Positions 1 through 8,631 of a DNA stretch of 41,267 nucleotides are shown here, in pieces. The translations under genes and the position numbers were made by a program. Source of the DNA: an uncultured Collinsella sp. (lineage in GTDB: Bacteria > Actinomycetota > Coriobacteriia > Coriobacteriales > Coriobacteriaceae); NCBI GenBank assembly GCA_900548495.1, contig URKT01000002.1, positions 1 through 41,267 of the forward strand, written 5' to 3'. The notes under the pieces were generated by a model. It worked only from the letters and a program-made list of their open reading frames with translations, did no database searches and was not told the origin of the DNA. Numbering within the stretch: the stretch's first letter is position 1; each line of letters opens with the position of its first letter.

Positions 1-6
1 AAAGGG

Positions 7-32
7 AAGAGGCGGGGTATGCCCCGCCTCTT
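7..32. terminator. Hairpin at left edge, probable terminator
   Basis: An 11-bp perfect stem (AAGAGGCGGGG at 7-17 with its complement at 22-32) closes on a 4-base loop. There is no long T run on either side, so it is a terminator-like hairpin that could serve a gene left of the window or on either strand. Confidence 0.5.
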
Positions 33-686
33 ACACCACATCTCTGCGCGCTACCCTCGGAGGCGGCGTAAAGTAAGAAGATAATAAACAAATGTAGAAT
101 AACTAAGCATCAAGTTGGCGGCACTGAGCGCAAAATCTGTCCGAGAGGCCAAAATTACCTGTTACTAAATTGGTAACAGTACTCATATTTGCCATTTTTT
201 GGCCACGGCACCCTAAGACGGGTGTGTTGGGGCTTTCCATAGGGGAGCGACGGGCTCAATCAGAGCGCGTGCGGCCCGTCCTGACCTGCGAAATCTGTAC
301 TCGCGATGCGAATAACGCCCCTAACCTTAAACTTTAGCTTGAACTTAGCTATAATGCGCTTCGTTCCTACCAGGCTGTGGTTGCGGACGGACGAAATGCC
401 CGTCCTAGTCCAAGACAGACGCGGTCAAAGGGATCCACGTAAGCGACCGCGTGCGCGCGGCGCGATCATGGCGCGTCCTAGATGTAAGCCGCACCGTCCG
501 TTCTACTTTCTTTGGGGCAATACCGCCTCGCGGGCGAGCGGGTCAGTCGTGAAGGTGGCTGCGGCCTCCCGAGCAAACACCCCGGTGCGCAAGTGTGGGG
601 TCAAATACCAGGTCAGCTGGTGGGAACAACCTGATATTCCGCGCAACGCACGGATCGTATACGACACAGAAGGCAGGGTAGTGGAC
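33..686. other. Long gene-free leader before the lipoprotein gene
   Basis: About 650 bases with no gene I can support. It holds a hairpin/palindrome at 159-179 (CTGTTAC, 7-base gap, GTAACAG) nested inside a wider inverted pair (GGCCAAAA at 147-154, TTTTGGCC at 197-204), and a promoter-like pair at 327-355. The frame of the downstream lipoprotein stays open from 306, but the residues it would add (Arg-rich, no recognisable domain) precede a good signal peptide, so I treat it as untranslated. I do not recognise a known riboswitch or structured RNA here. Confidence 0.4.
327..355 (+). promoter_or_regulatory. Candidate sigma-A promoter
   Basis: A perfect -10 box TATAAT (350-355) lies 17 bases after TTAAAC (327-332), a weak -35. 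It would start a transcript near 362 and leave a roughly 325-base leader before the lipoprotein gene. Confidence 0.45.
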
Positions 687-1712
687 ATGGTGAGGGGCAG
701 CTTGATGCACGCGGCTCGGTTAGGTGCTGGGACCGCAGCGGTCATCGCCGTTTTGGGCCTGAGCGGATGCGCGTTCAACCCGCTGTCTACGTTCACGACT
801 CCCACGATCGACCAGATCGAGTACGAGACCGTCACGCCGGCGGTGTCGGACGATGCCCTGGTCACTCCCGGAACCCTGACGGTCGCCCTCGATACTTCCG
901 ATGCGCCGCAGGCCATGCAGGACGCCGACGGCGAGCTCACGGGGTATGCGGTCGACGCCGCCCGCGCCCTCGCAAGCCGCATGGGCCTTAAGGTCGCCTT
1001 TGTCGATGCGTCCTCGGCAGGTTCCGCGCTCGGCGACAAAAAGGCCGATATCTTTATCGGCGAGATTAACTCCACGGACGGGGACATTAGCTCGCTCGGC
1101 ACCTGCCTGTACGATGCCACTTCCGTGTTCGGTAAAACTAGCGATGGTGGGTCGCTAAGCGTTTCCACCGATACCCTTAACACGTCCACCCTGGGCGTTC
1201 AGGCGTCCTCGGCCTCGCAGGAGGCGCTTGCTAAGCAGAGCATCACCGCCAACCAAAAGACCTACTCCAACATCAACGAGTGCTTTGAGGCGCTCGAGTC
1301 CGGCGAGGTCGACTATGTGATCTGCGACTCCACGGCCGGCGGCTACCTTGCACGCCTGATGAGCGAGGTCTCCTATGTCGGTGCGCTCGAGGCGCCCTCG
1401 ACGCTTGGTGTTGTGGGCCTCTCGTCCAATGACGAACTGTGCCGTGCCGTGAGCGATGCCCTCGACGGTATTACGGCCGACGGCACGCTCGAGGCGGTCC
1501 ACTCTGTCTGGTATGGCACGATGCCCTACGACCTCACCACTAAGACGGTTTCGGGCGTTAGCGTGCAGCCGGGTGACTCTGAGTCCAGTGAGACCATGTC
1601 TTCCGGCAGCGAGTCCTCCGATTCCAACAATGAGACCGCATCCTCCGAGGACAACTCGTCCAGCCAGGAAGGCACCATCACCGACGACGACATTAACAAA
1701 CTCAATAGCTAG
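687..1712 (+). CDS. Solute-binding lipoprotein (SBP family 3-like)
   Basis: A secreted lipoprotein related to extracellular amino-acid-type solute-binding proteins. The start at 687 (AGGG at 675-678) or at 705 (GAGGGG at 692-697, the better ribosome site) gives a hydrophobic signal peptide ending in the lipobox LSGC, so the mature protein begins with a lipidated Cys. The body has the family's opening pattern (TLTVALDTSDAPQ... ELTGYAVDAARALASRMG) and the later GEVDYVICDS segment. The last 50 or so residues are a Ser/Glu/Asn/Asp-rich low-complexity tail, probably unstructured. No permease or ATPase gene is adjacent, so the partner transporter is not visible; it may instead have a sensory or orphan role. 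Function is by family only. Confidence 0.75.
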   Translation: MVRGSLMHAARLGAGTAAVIAVLGLSGCAFNPLSTFTTPTIDQIEYETVTPAVSDDALVTPGTLTVALDTSDAPQAMQDADGELTGYAVDAARALASRMGLKVAFVDASSAGSALGDKKADIFIGEINSTDGDISSLGTCLYDATSVFGKTSDGGSLSVSTDTLNTSTLGVQASSASQEALAKQSITANQKTYSNINECFEALESGEVDYVICDSTAGGYLARLMSEVSYVGALEAPSTLGVVGLSSNDELCRAVSDALDGITADGTLEAVHSVWYGTMPYDLTTKTVSGVSVQPGDSESSETMSSGSESSDSNNETASSEDNSSSQEGTITDDDINKLNS

Positions 1713-1778
1713 TTATTGCTAGGGGTGGCGTCTCCTATACGTTGGAAAGGACACTTCTTCACGGTTTCAACACGCACC

Positions 1779-1812
1779 GCCGGGCTTCCCCGATGGGGGA
1801 GCCCGGCTTTTT
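1779..1812 (+). terminator. Rho-independent terminator after the lipoprotein gene
   Basis: A 13-bp GC-rich stem (1779-1791 with 1795-1807, one T-G wobble), a 3-base loop and a TTTTT run. Confidence 0.85.
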
Positions 1813-2029
1813 CATCCCTATAAAACCAGCAGGTCAAAGCCAATTTTTGGGACCAAATACAAAGCCGCCGGCCCCCTCCTATAGCGCACTTTGCCACAGA
1901 AAAGTGCGAGACTTCGGTATGCGGTACCAAGCAATCGTTATTCGGGTCTTTGGGAATCCGCGTGATTAAATGCACGGCAATGGGTACATAGCCAGTACAG
2001 TAAGTCCCCGAGGCAGATTGGAGCCACGT
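1813..2029. other. Upstream region of hpf
   Basis: Gene-free. It contains an 8-bp perfect hairpin (CGCACTTT at 1885-1892, AAAGTGCG at 1901-1908). No clear promoter was found. A few codons upstream of 2030 are open in frame with hpf but lack a ribosome site. Confidence 0.4.
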
Positions 2030-2614
2030 ATGGATATCAAGGTTTCTGGACGCAAGACGACGGTAACCGATGCTCTGCGTGCGCATGTGGATGAGAAGAT
2101 CGGCGAGGCGCTCAAGGTTTTCGATATCGAGCCCATGACGGTCGACGTTGTACTTCGCTATGAGAAGAACCCCTCGAACCCCAATCCGGCAATCGTCGAG
2201 GTTACGGTTCGTGCCCGCGGTTCGGTGATTCGTGTTGCCGAGCACGGTGCAGATATGTACGCCGCCATCGACCTCTCCGCCGATAAGGTCACCCGCCAGC
2301 TGCGCAAGTTCAAGACCAAGGTCGTGGACAACCGCCAGGGCGGTGCCAGCGCGGCGGATGTCGCACCGGTCGAGCGCGTCGAGGATCTGGCCGACCTGCT
2401 GCTGCCCGAGGAGGAGGACGACCTGCTCGTCCGCGAGAAGGTCATCGATGTTACCCCGATGACTGAGGAGCAGGCGCTGGTGCAGACCGATCTGCTCGGC
2501 CACGACTTCTACGTGTTCGAGAACGCGACGACTGGCCTCATCAATGTGGTGTATCACCGTAAGAATGGTGGATATGGCATCATCAAGCCCCGCATCGAAA
2601 CACTTGACGAGTAA
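2030..2614 (+). CDS. hpf: Ribosome hibernation promoting factor, long form
   Basis: A 194-residue protein that binds the 30S decoding region and pairs ribosomes into inactive 100S dimers in slow growth. The N-terminal half (MDIKVSGRKTTVTDALRAHV...) is the HPF/RaiA beta-alpha domain. An acidic linker (about 130-145) leads to the C-terminal dimerisation domain, which has the typical run EEQALVQTDLLGHDFYVFEN followed by VVYHRKNGGYGIIKP. Both domains being present marks the long form usual in Gram-positives. The start at 2030 follows GGAG at 2020-2023; the frame is open earlier but without a ribosome site. It stands alone, closed by a terminator at 2644-2675. Confidence 0.95.
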   Translation: MDIKVSGRKTTVTDALRAHVDEKIGEALKVFDIEPMTVDVVLRYEKNPSNPNPAIVEVTVRARGSVIRVAEHGADMYAAIDLSADKVTRQLRKFKTKVVDNRQGGASAADVAPVERVEDLADLLLPEEEDDLLVREKVIDVTPMTEEQALVQTDLLGHDFYVFENATTGLINVVYHRKNGGYGIIKPRIETLDE

Positions 2615-2618
2615 AATA

Positions 2619-2675
2619 CGTTAACTTGCATGAGTTAACGGTTGGCGGCCATCCCATGCGGGTGGCCGCCTTTTT
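2619..2675 (+). terminator. Terminator after hpf, preceded by a second hairpin
   Basis: A first hairpin (CGTTAACT at 2619-2626, AGTTAACG at 2633-2640) is followed by the terminator proper, a GC-rich stem (2644-2655 with 2660-2670, one bulged T) and TTTTT at 2671-2675. Confidence 0.85.
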
Positions 2676-2693
2676 ACGTAAGGAGTCGCTTTG

Positions 2694-3647
2694 ATGGACA
2701 AGGCCGCATCCGCTGGTCATTCGGACCGTTGCCGCATCGTCGTCGATACTTGCTGCGACTTTAGCCCCGAGGTCGCCGCGAACCTCGATGTCGATATCCT
2801 GGGTTTCCCCTTCATTATCGATGGCGAGGAGCGCACGGATGACATCTGGTCGAGCATCACACCCAAGGAGTTCTACGACCGCATGCGCGCCGGCGCTCGC
2901 GTGTCTACCTCCGCCGTGTCGCTCGGTCGCTATATCGAGTTCTTTACCGAGTGCGCCAAAGAGGGCACGCCCACGGTCTACCTGTGCTTTACCTCGGCGC
3001 TGTCGTCGAGCTACAACTCCGCGTGCCAGGCGGCGGACGCCGTGCGCGCCGAGTATCCCGATTTTGAGCTGTACGTGGTCGACAACGCTCTGCCCTGCGC
3101 GACCGGCGCGCTCTTGGCGCTCGAGGCCGTGCGCCAGCGTTCGGCGGGACTGACCGCCAAACAGCTGGTCGATTGGGCAAACGAGGCAAAGACCTACGTC
3201 CATGGCTACTTTACGCTCGAGAGCTTCGACGCACTGGCTGCCGGCGGCCGCATTCCGCCCGCGGCGGCGCAGCTCACGGCAAAGCTCGATGTCAAGCCCG
3301 AGCTCTCTTACGACCTTGCCGGCTCGCTGTCGCTGATTGGCGTCAACCGCGGCCGCAAGAAGGCGCTCAAGTCCATCCTCAAGTCGTTCCGCGAGAACTA
3401 CGTGCCCGACCGCACCATGCCCATCGCCATCATGACGGCCGATGCCGAAAAGGACGGCGACTGGCTCGAAGCCGCCATCCGCAAGGAGGAGGGCTGCGCC
3501 GACGTCACGATCATTCGCGGCTCCGTGGGTCCCACCATTGGCTCGCACGTGGGCCCCGGCATGGTGGCTTGCGCGTTTTGGGGCAAGAACCGTGCCGAGA
3601 AAGCCTCGCTTTCCGACCGCATCGCGCGCCGTGTGCGCGGCGAGTAG
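2694..3647 (+). CDS. DegV family fatty-acid-binding protein
   Basis: A 317-residue DegV/FakB-type protein. FakB proteins hold a fatty acid for phosphorylation by the FakA kinase before it enters phospholipid synthesis. Typical features are the opening RIVVDTCCDFSPEVA, the DDIWSSITPKEFYDRM stretch, the STSAVSLGRY segment and the glycine-rich region around TIGSHVGPGMVACAFWG near the end. The ATG at 2694 has AGGAG at 2681-2685; a TTG three bases earlier is a poorer choice. No fakA is in the window, so the lipid role is by family, and the specific ligand is unknown. Confidence 0.9.
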   Translation: MDKAASAGHSDRCRIVVDTCCDFSPEVAANLDVDILGFPFIIDGEERTDDIWSSITPKEFYDRMRAGARVSTSAVSLGRYIEFFTECAKEGTPTVYLCFTSALSSSYNSACQAADAVRAEYPDFELYVVDNALPCATGALLALEAVRQRSAGLTAKQLVDWANEAKTYVHGYFTLESFDALAAGGRIPPAAAQLTAKLDVKPELSYDLAGSLSLIGVNRGRKKALKSILKSFRENYVPDRTMPIAIMTADAEKDGDWLEAAIRKEEGCADVTIIRGSVGPTIGSHVGPGMVACAFWGKNRAEKASLSDRIARRVRGE

Positions 3648-3739
3648 ACAGACGCTACGGCCACAGACGCCCCGCAGTCCAAACGCTGGCACTGAGTATT
3701 CACCCTGGTAACAACACCCAACCCAAAAGGAAAGGTTTC

Positions 3740-4819
3740 ATGGCAAACAAGCTCTCCGTCGCATTTATCGGCACCGGAATCATGGGTGCCCCCATCGCCG
3801 GCCACATCCTGGACGCCGGCTATCCCGTCACGGTCAACAACCGCACCAAGTCCAAGGCCGCCACGCTTATCGAGCGCGGTGCCGCCTGGGCCGATACGCC
3901 GGCCGACGCCGTGGCGAACGCCGATGTCGTCTTTACCATGGTGGGCTATCCCTCCGAGGTCGAGGAGCTCTACCTGGCGGGCGACGGTCTGCTCGCGTGC
4001 ACCAAGCCGGGCGCGGTGCTGATCGACCTCACTACGAGCTCGCCCGAGCTCGCCCGTGACATTGCCGAGGCCGCCCAGGTCTCCGGTCGCATGGCGTTTG
4101 ACTGCCCCGTCACCGGCGGCGAGTCGGGTGCTATCGCCGGCACGCTCACGGCTATCGTGGGCGCTACCGAGAACGACATCGCGCCGGTCCGCGACATCCT
4201 TGCCACCTTTGCGGCCAACATCTGCTGCTTCGATGGCGCCGGTAAGGGCCAGGCTGCCAAGCTTGCCAACCAGGTGTCGCTGGGCGCCTGCATGGTCGGC
4301 ATGGCAGACGCCATGGCGTTTGCCGAGCTGAGCGGCCTCGATCTGGAGAAGACCCGTCAGATGATCCTGGGCGGTACCGGCAAGTCCGGCGCCATGGAGA
4401 GCCTGGCGCCCAAGGCGCTCGACGGCGACTACAAGCCCGGCTTTATGGTTGAGCACTTCATCAAGGACCTGCGCCTGGCGCTCGCTTACGCCGACGATCG
4501 CGAGCTCGCGCTGCCCGGTGCCGACGTGGCCTTTACGCTCTACGACATGCTCGACGCCATCGGTGGTGCCAAGCTGGGTACCCAGGCCGTCACGGTCCTC
4601 TATAAGGAGGAGGCCGACGCCATCGCCGCCGGTTTGGACTGGTCGCAGTATCGTCCCGAGGAGCATGGTGCTCACGAGGAAGGCTGCGGTTGCGGCGAGC
4701 ATGGCGACGATCACGAGTGCGGTTGTGGCCACCACCACGGTGAGGACCACGAGTGCTGCGGCGGCCACGGCCATGATGACGGCCACGAGTGCTGCTGCGG
4801 CCACCATCACGGGGAGTAG
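3740..4819 (+). CDS. NAD(P)-dependent beta-hydroxyacid dehydrogenase with Cys/His-rich tail
   Basis: A 359-residue member of the 3-hydroxyisobutyrate / tartronate-semialdehyde reductase family. It has the Rossmann motif GTGIMG (residues 11-16), the substrate-binding segment FDCPVTGGESGAIAGT and the catalytic-lysine region GKGQAAKLANQ. Usual members end near 290-300 residues. Here the last 51 residues (309-359, bases about 4664-4816) are a run with 14 His and 9 Cys built from loose repeats of the form xHECxCGHHHGE, which looks like a metal-binding tail. The start at 3740 has AAAGG just before it; longer in-frame readings overlap the preceding degV gene and are shadows. The substrate is not determined by sequence. 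Confidence 0.9.
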   Translation: MANKLSVAFIGTGIMGAPIAGHILDAGYPVTVNNRTKSKAATLIERGAAWADTPADAVANADVVFTMVGYPSEVEELYLAGDGLLACTKPGAVLIDLTTSSPELARDIAEAAQVSGRMAFDCPVTGGESGAIAGTLTAIVGATENDIAPVRDILATFAANICCFDGAGKGQAAKLANQVSLGACMVGMADAMAFAELSGLDLEKTRQMILGGTGKSGAMESLAPKALDGDYKPGFMVEHFIKDLRLALAYADDRELALPGADVAFTLYDMLDAIGGAKLGTQAVTVLYKEEADAIAAGLDWSQYRPEEHGAHEEGCGCGEHGDDHECGCGHHHGEDHECCGGHGHDDGHECCCGHHHGE

Positions 4820-4824
4820 CGCCC

Positions 4825-5253
4825 ATGAGCTGGACGTTCGTGGTGCTTGCGCTGGTGCTCTTTCTCTTTGCGATCTACATCGGCTTTTTGTGCGGCCAGT
4901 GGGCGTGCGAAAAACGCGTCATCACCAAGCGCGACTACTGGATTGCCAACTTTGCGGGAGCGGCGGCAGTCGTTCTACTGACCTGGGTGTTTTCGCTGTT
5001 CCCGCTGGTGCAGTTTGCGCCGATCGGCTGGCTCGGCGGCTTTATCGCCGGCCTTAAGATGAGCTTTGGCGAGTCCGTCGGTCCGTGGCGCAAGCACGAC
5101 GAGGTCTTTAACGTCAACAAGGCACACCGCGCCGCCGCCGACGCGGGCGATGCCGAGGAACGCCGCCGCGCGCGTCGCAATGGCGCGGCCGACCGACAGC
5201 TCATCTCGGTCACCGATGACAGCAAGGGTGCTGGCAAGCACGCTAAGAAATAG
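4825..5253 (+). CDS. Small membrane protein of unknown function
   Basis: 142 residues. Two hydrophobic segments are visible, at about 3-26 and 42-78, the second probably a hairpin with a short turn. A basic, Ala/Arg-rich cytoplasmic tail (about 90-142) ends in GAGKHAKK. The ATG at 4825 follows GGGGAG at 4810-4815, five bases after the preceding stop, so it is likely cotranscribed with the dehydrogenase and with the HEAT-repeat gene that follows 15 bases later. I recognise no family. Confidence 0.75.
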   Translation: MSWTFVVLALVLFLFAIYIGFLCGQWACEKRVITKRDYWIANFAGAAAVVLLTWVFSLFPLVQFAPIGWLGGFIAGLKMSFGESVGPWRKHDEVFNVNKAHRAAADAGDAEERRRARRNGAADRQLISVTDDSKGAGKHAKK

Positions 5254-5268
5254 TAAGAAGAGGTAACT

Positions 5269-5967
5269 ATGGCAGAAAACAAAGACGAACAGCTCACCGA
5301 CGAGGAGCTGGCACAGCTTCAGCTGGCAGAGGAGAACGAGAACGCCGTCGACCGTCTGGTCAAGGAACTCGGCTGCCCCACGCGCCGCATCCGCCAGTTT
5401 GCCGCTCGTGTGCTGCACCTGCTTGCCGAGCGCGATCCGCAGCGCGTCGCGCCCTGCGTGCCCGCGCTGATCGAGGCGCTCGACCGCCCCGAGGCGCAGA
5501 CCCGCTGGGAGGCCCTCGATGCCCTGACGGCGCTCGCTACCACCTGCCCCGAGCAGCTGGGCGATGCCTTTGAGGGCGCCGAGACTGCACTGTTCGACGA
5601 GATCTCCTCCACGCTGCGCTATGCCGCCTTCCGCCTGCTGTGCGTGTGGGGTGCCACGAGCGTCGAGCGTTCGCGCGAGGCTTGGCCCATCCTGGACGAG
5701 GCCATCCAGTGCTACCACGGCGACCTCGAGTATCGCGACATGCTCGGTTGCCTGTACGAGTTTTGCCAGGGCGAGATCGACGCCGAGGTTGCCGAGAAGC
5801 TTGCGCTGCGCCTTAAGTTCGATGCCGAGAACGGTAAGGGCAGCTATCTCAAGGCCCGTTCGAGCGAGATTTGCGAAATGCTTGTTAAACGTTTTGGCCT
5901 GGATCTCTCCAAAAAGAAGAAGCGTGCTAGCGTTAAAAAATCTGACGACGCCGAAGACGAGGAGTAA
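5269..5967 (+). CDS. HEAT-repeat-like helical protein
   Basis: 232 residues, predicted all helical. The stretch from about residue 28 to 180 reads as tandem helix pairs of HEAT/armadillo type (VDRLVKELGCPTRRIRQFAARVLHLLAERDP..., APCVPALIEALDRPEAQTRWEALDALTAL). The C-terminus is Lys-rich then acidic. Such scaffolds bind other proteins; no partner can be named. It lies in a tight + strand run with the membrane protein before it and the isocitrate dehydrogenase six bases after it. Confidence 0.75.
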   Translation: MAENKDEQLTDEELAQLQLAEENENAVDRLVKELGCPTRRIRQFAARVLHLLAERDPQRVAPCVPALIEALDRPEAQTRWEALDALTALATTCPEQLGDAFEGAETALFDEISSTLRYAAFRLLCVWGATSVERSREAWPILDEAIQCYHGDLEYRDMLGCLYEFCQGEIDAEVAEKLALRLKFDAENGKGSYLKARSSEICEMLVKRFGLDLSKKKKRASVKKSDDAEDEE

Positions 5968-5973
5968 CAGATT

Positions 5974-7059
5974 ATGGCGCACGATGTAGTCCTGATTCCC
6001 GGTGACGGTATCGGTCCCGAGATTACGCAGGCCATGCGCCGCGTGGTCGAGGCCGCCGGTGTCCAGATCAATTGGAACGTCCAGGAGGCCGGTGCCGGCG
6101 TTATGGACGAGTTTGGCACGCCGCTGCCCCAGCACGTGCTCGATGCGGTCGCCGAGACCAAGGTTGCCATCAAGGGCCCCATCACCACGCCGGTCGGCAC
6201 GGGTTTCCGCAGCGTCAACGTGGCCCTGCGCAAGCACTTCGACCTGTACGCCTGCGTGCGACCCTGCCTGTCGCAGCCGGGCGACGGCTCGCGCTTCCGC
6301 GACGTTGATCTGGTTATCGTGCGCGAGAACACCGAGGATCTCTACGCCGGCATCGAGTTCGATGAGGGCGCTGCCGAGGTCGAGGAGCTCTCGCAGCTCG
6401 TTGAGCGTTCGGGCCAAAAGACCTTCGCCGCCGATTCCGCGATCTCGATCAAGCCGATCTCCATCGCCAAGAGCCGCCGCATTGTGGAGTATGCCTTTGA
6501 GTATGCCCGCCGCTGCGGCCGCAAAAAGGTGACGGCCGTGCATAAGGCCAACATCATGAAGGCGACCGATGGCCTGTTCCTGCGCGTTGCGCGCGAGGTG
6601 GCCGCCAACTATCCCGATATCGAGTTCAACGACAAGATTGTCGACGCCACCTGCATGGGCCTGGTCCAGAACCCCAACGACTTCGATGTCCTGGTGCTGC
6701 CCAACCTGTACGGTGACATCGTGAGCGACCTGTGCGCCGGTCTGGTAGGTGGACTGGGTATGGCTCCGGGTTCCAACATCGGTGCCGACTGCGCCATCTT
6801 CGAGGCGACGCACGGCTCCGCGCCCGATATCGCTGACCAGGATATCGCCAACCCCACGGCCGAGATTCTGTCTGCGGCTATGATGCTCGATCACCTGGGC
6901 GAGAACGACGCGGCCAATCGCATTCGCGCCGCCGTTTCTGCCACGCTCGACGAGGGCGAGCAGGTTACCGGCGACGTTCGTCGTGCCCAGACCGGCTCCG
7001 TTGAGGGCGCTGTGGGCACGCAGGCTTTTGCCGATGCCGTTATCGCGCACCTGGCCTAA
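5974..7059 (+). CDS. Isocitrate dehydrogenase, NAD-type (isocitrate/isopropylmalate family)
   Basis: 361 residues. It oxidatively decarboxylates a 2-hydroxy acid, most likely isocitrate to 2-oxoglutarate. The substrate-binding loop SVNVALRK (80-87) followed by DLYACVRPC is the isocitrate type and differs from 3-isopropylmalate dehydrogenases. Also present are RENTEDLYAGIE (117-128), the catalytic-Lys segment HKANIMK (190-196), NLYGDIVSD (244-252) with the metal-binding aspartates, and the cofactor region THGSAPDIADQDIANP. The short length and lack of NADP-type inserts favour the NAD-linked form. Homoisocitrate dehydrogenase is a less likely alternative. Confidence 0.85.
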   Translation: MAHDVVLIPGDGIGPEITQAMRRVVEAAGVQINWNVQEAGAGVMDEFGTPLPQHVLDAVAETKVAIKGPITTPVGTGFRSVNVALRKHFDLYACVRPCLSQPGDGSRFRDVDLVIVRENTEDLYAGIEFDEGAAEVEELSQLVERSGQKTFAADSAISIKPISIAKSRRIVEYAFEYARRCGRKKVTAVHKANIMKATDGLFLRVAREVAANYPDIEFNDKIVDATCMGLVQNPNDFDVLVLPNLYGDIVSDLCAGLVGGLGMAPGSNIGADCAIFEATHGSAPDIADQDIANPTAEILSAAMMLDHLGENDAANRIRAAVSATLDEGEQVTGDVRRAQTGSVEGAVGTQAFADAVIAHLA

Positions 7060-7118
7060 GGCATGCAGACTGCAAACGCCTAAATAGTACTTAAGTGTTT
7101 GCGTATAACCTAAGAATC

Positions 7119-7147
7119 AATACGCCCGGCGCTCTGTCGGGCGTATT
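7119..7147. terminator. Hairpin after the isocitrate dehydrogenase gene
   Basis: A 12-bp stem (7119-7130 with 7136-7147, one G-T wobble) with a 5-base loop. The T run is poor. A second hairpin (GCAAAC/GTTTGC) lies just upstream near 7072-7102. Confidence 0.65.
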
Positions 7148-7185
7148 CTATTGCGGACTATGTTTCCTAACAAGGAGTAACTGAT

Positions 7186-8271
7186 ATGGGTCTGATTCAA
7201 AAGAAGGACGAGAAGGACGAGATCGACGGCATCCAGATCATCGAGCGCGGCGAAGGCCCCGACGGTGACGAGGAGGAGAAGATCGATCTGGTCGCCGGTA
7301 CGTCTGCCGAGCACATTGCTGCCGGTACGACGGCCGAGGAGGAGGACGCCCGCCTGGAGGCAAAGATCGCCGCGGACGCCGCCGACGAGAACCTCATGCC
7401 CGAGGAGCAAGACGAGGACGACGACTCCGACGCGGGCGACCATGCATCCAAGCACAAGAAGACGATGATTGCCGCCTTTGTGGTCGCTATCGTAATCGCT
7501 GCTGTGGTCGGCTTCTTTATCGGCAACGGTGGTTTTGGCGGCAAGGGTGTCGGCTCGGCGACCCTCACCGAGGATCAGCTCGATTCGACCGTGGCAAGCT
7601 ACAGCTACAACGGCAAGAAGAGCGACATCACCGCGCGCGAGGCCATTGAGAGCCAGTACAGCCTCGACACCGTCAAGGATGGCGATGGCAACTACACCGC
7701 TCCCTCTGCCGACGTCATCCTGTCCTACGTGCGCAACAAGATTCTGCTCGATGCTGCCGAGGACGAGGGCATCACCGTCTCTTCTAAGGAGATGAAGAAG
7801 TACGCTGAGGATTCCATCGGCACCTCCGACTACAAGACCATGGCCACGCAGTACGGCGTGTCCAAGGACCAGGCCAAGCAGATCGTCCGTCAGTCCGCTA
7901 CGCTGCAGAAGCTCTACAAGAAGAAGGTGGGCGACAGCTCCGCAAGCATGCCGACTGCTCCGACCGAGCCTTCTGACGGCAACGAGGAGACCGCGAGCAA
8001 GGACTACGCCGATTACATCATCAACCTTGCCGGCGACGAGTGGGATAGCGAAAAGGGTACCTGGAAGGACGCCGATAGCACCTATGCCAAGGCCTTTGCC
8101 GATGACGCCTTTACGGCCGATAGCGCCACCTACAAGCAGGCCATGACCGCCTATTACACCGCCTACCAGCAGTATTCCTCGCAGGCTTCGAGCGCCAGCT
8201 CCAAGTGGACCGAGTATGCTAACGGCCTCTATGCCAAGGCCAATATCAGCATCTACGGCCTGTTTGCGTAA
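7186..8271 (+). CDS. Membrane-anchored SurA/PrsA-like extracytoplasmic protein
   Basis: 361 residues. An acidic cytoplasmic N-terminus (1-88, rich in Glu/Asp) precedes KHKK and a single membrane helix (about 93-112), giving an outward-facing C-terminal domain. That domain (about 125-250) has the pattern of the SurA/PrsA N-terminal chaperone fold (ILSYVRNKILLDAAEDEGITVSSKEMKKYAEDSI..., YGVSKDQAKQIVRQSATLQKLYKKKV). No peptidyl-prolyl isomerase domain is visible. A role in folding or holding exported proteins is inferred. The start has a strong AGGAG site, and the gene ends at a perfect terminator. Confidence 0.75.
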   Translation: MGLIQKKDEKDEIDGIQIIERGEGPDGDEEEKIDLVAGTSAEHIAAGTTAEEEDARLEAKIAADAADENLMPEEQDEDDDSDAGDHASKHKKTMIAAFVVAIVIAAVVGFFIGNGGFGGKGVGSATLTEDQLDSTVASYSYNGKKSDITAREAIESQYSLDTVKDGDGNYTAPSADVILSYVRNKILLDAAEDEGITVSSKEMKKYAEDSIGTSDYKTMATQYGVSKDQAKQIVRQSATLQKLYKKKVGDSSASMPTAPTEPSDGNEETASKDYADYIINLAGDEWDSEKGTWKDADSTYAKAFADDAFTADSATYKQAMTAYYTAYQQYSSQASSASSKWTEYANGLYAKANISIYGLFA

Positions 8272-8313
8272 AGATTGCCTGCACTACTGCGCGCTAACCG
8301 ATCTACCTGATTG

Positions 8314-8349
8314 AGCCCGCTAGAACGGACAACGTTCTAGCGGGCTATT
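8314..8349. terminator. Bidirectional terminator between convergent genes
   Basis: A perfect 14-bp stem (8314-8327 with 8333-8346) and 5-base loop lie between the + strand SurA-like gene and the minus-strand regulator pair. Confidence 0.8.
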
Positions 8350-8383
8350 TGCGTTGAGAGCGTGATCGGCAGTTTAATTATGG

Positions 8384-8623
8384 CTATTCATCTTTAAGCC
8401 CAAAAAGGCTATCGGCTTCATCGTCGGATATATATTCCAGTACATCGCCCGGTTGGCAGTCGAGTGCCCGGCATATCGCATCAAGAGTTGAAAAGCGCAC
8501 GGCAGAAACCTTGCCCGTCTTGATGCGCGACATATTGACCTGGGAGATGCCCACACGTTCCGCAAGCTCTTTGGATGAGATCTTGCGTTCGGCGAGCATG
8601 CGGTCAAGCCGCAGAATAATCAT
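8384..8623 (-). CDS. Small Cro/CI-type HTH regulator
   Basis: 79 residues that are almost entirely a helix-turn-helix domain of the XRE class (LDRMLAERKISSKELAERVG, then ISQVNMSRIKTGKVSAVRF). It resembles the YozG group of short regulators usually paired with a DUF2975 membrane protein, which is the arrangement here: the membrane gene ends eight bases upstream. The start follows a GGGGAT ribosome site. It probably controls its own operon. Confidence 0.85.
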   Translation of the reverse strand: MIILRLDRMLAERKISSKELAERVGISQVNMSRIKTGKVSAVRFSTLDAICRALDCQPGDVLEYISDDEADSLFGLKDE

Positions 8624-8631
8624 GGATCCCC

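Noticed and set aside
3173..3739. N-terminal extension of the dehydrogenase
   Set aside because: It overlaps degV in another frame, while the ATG at 3740 has a good ribosome site directly before the Rossmann fold.
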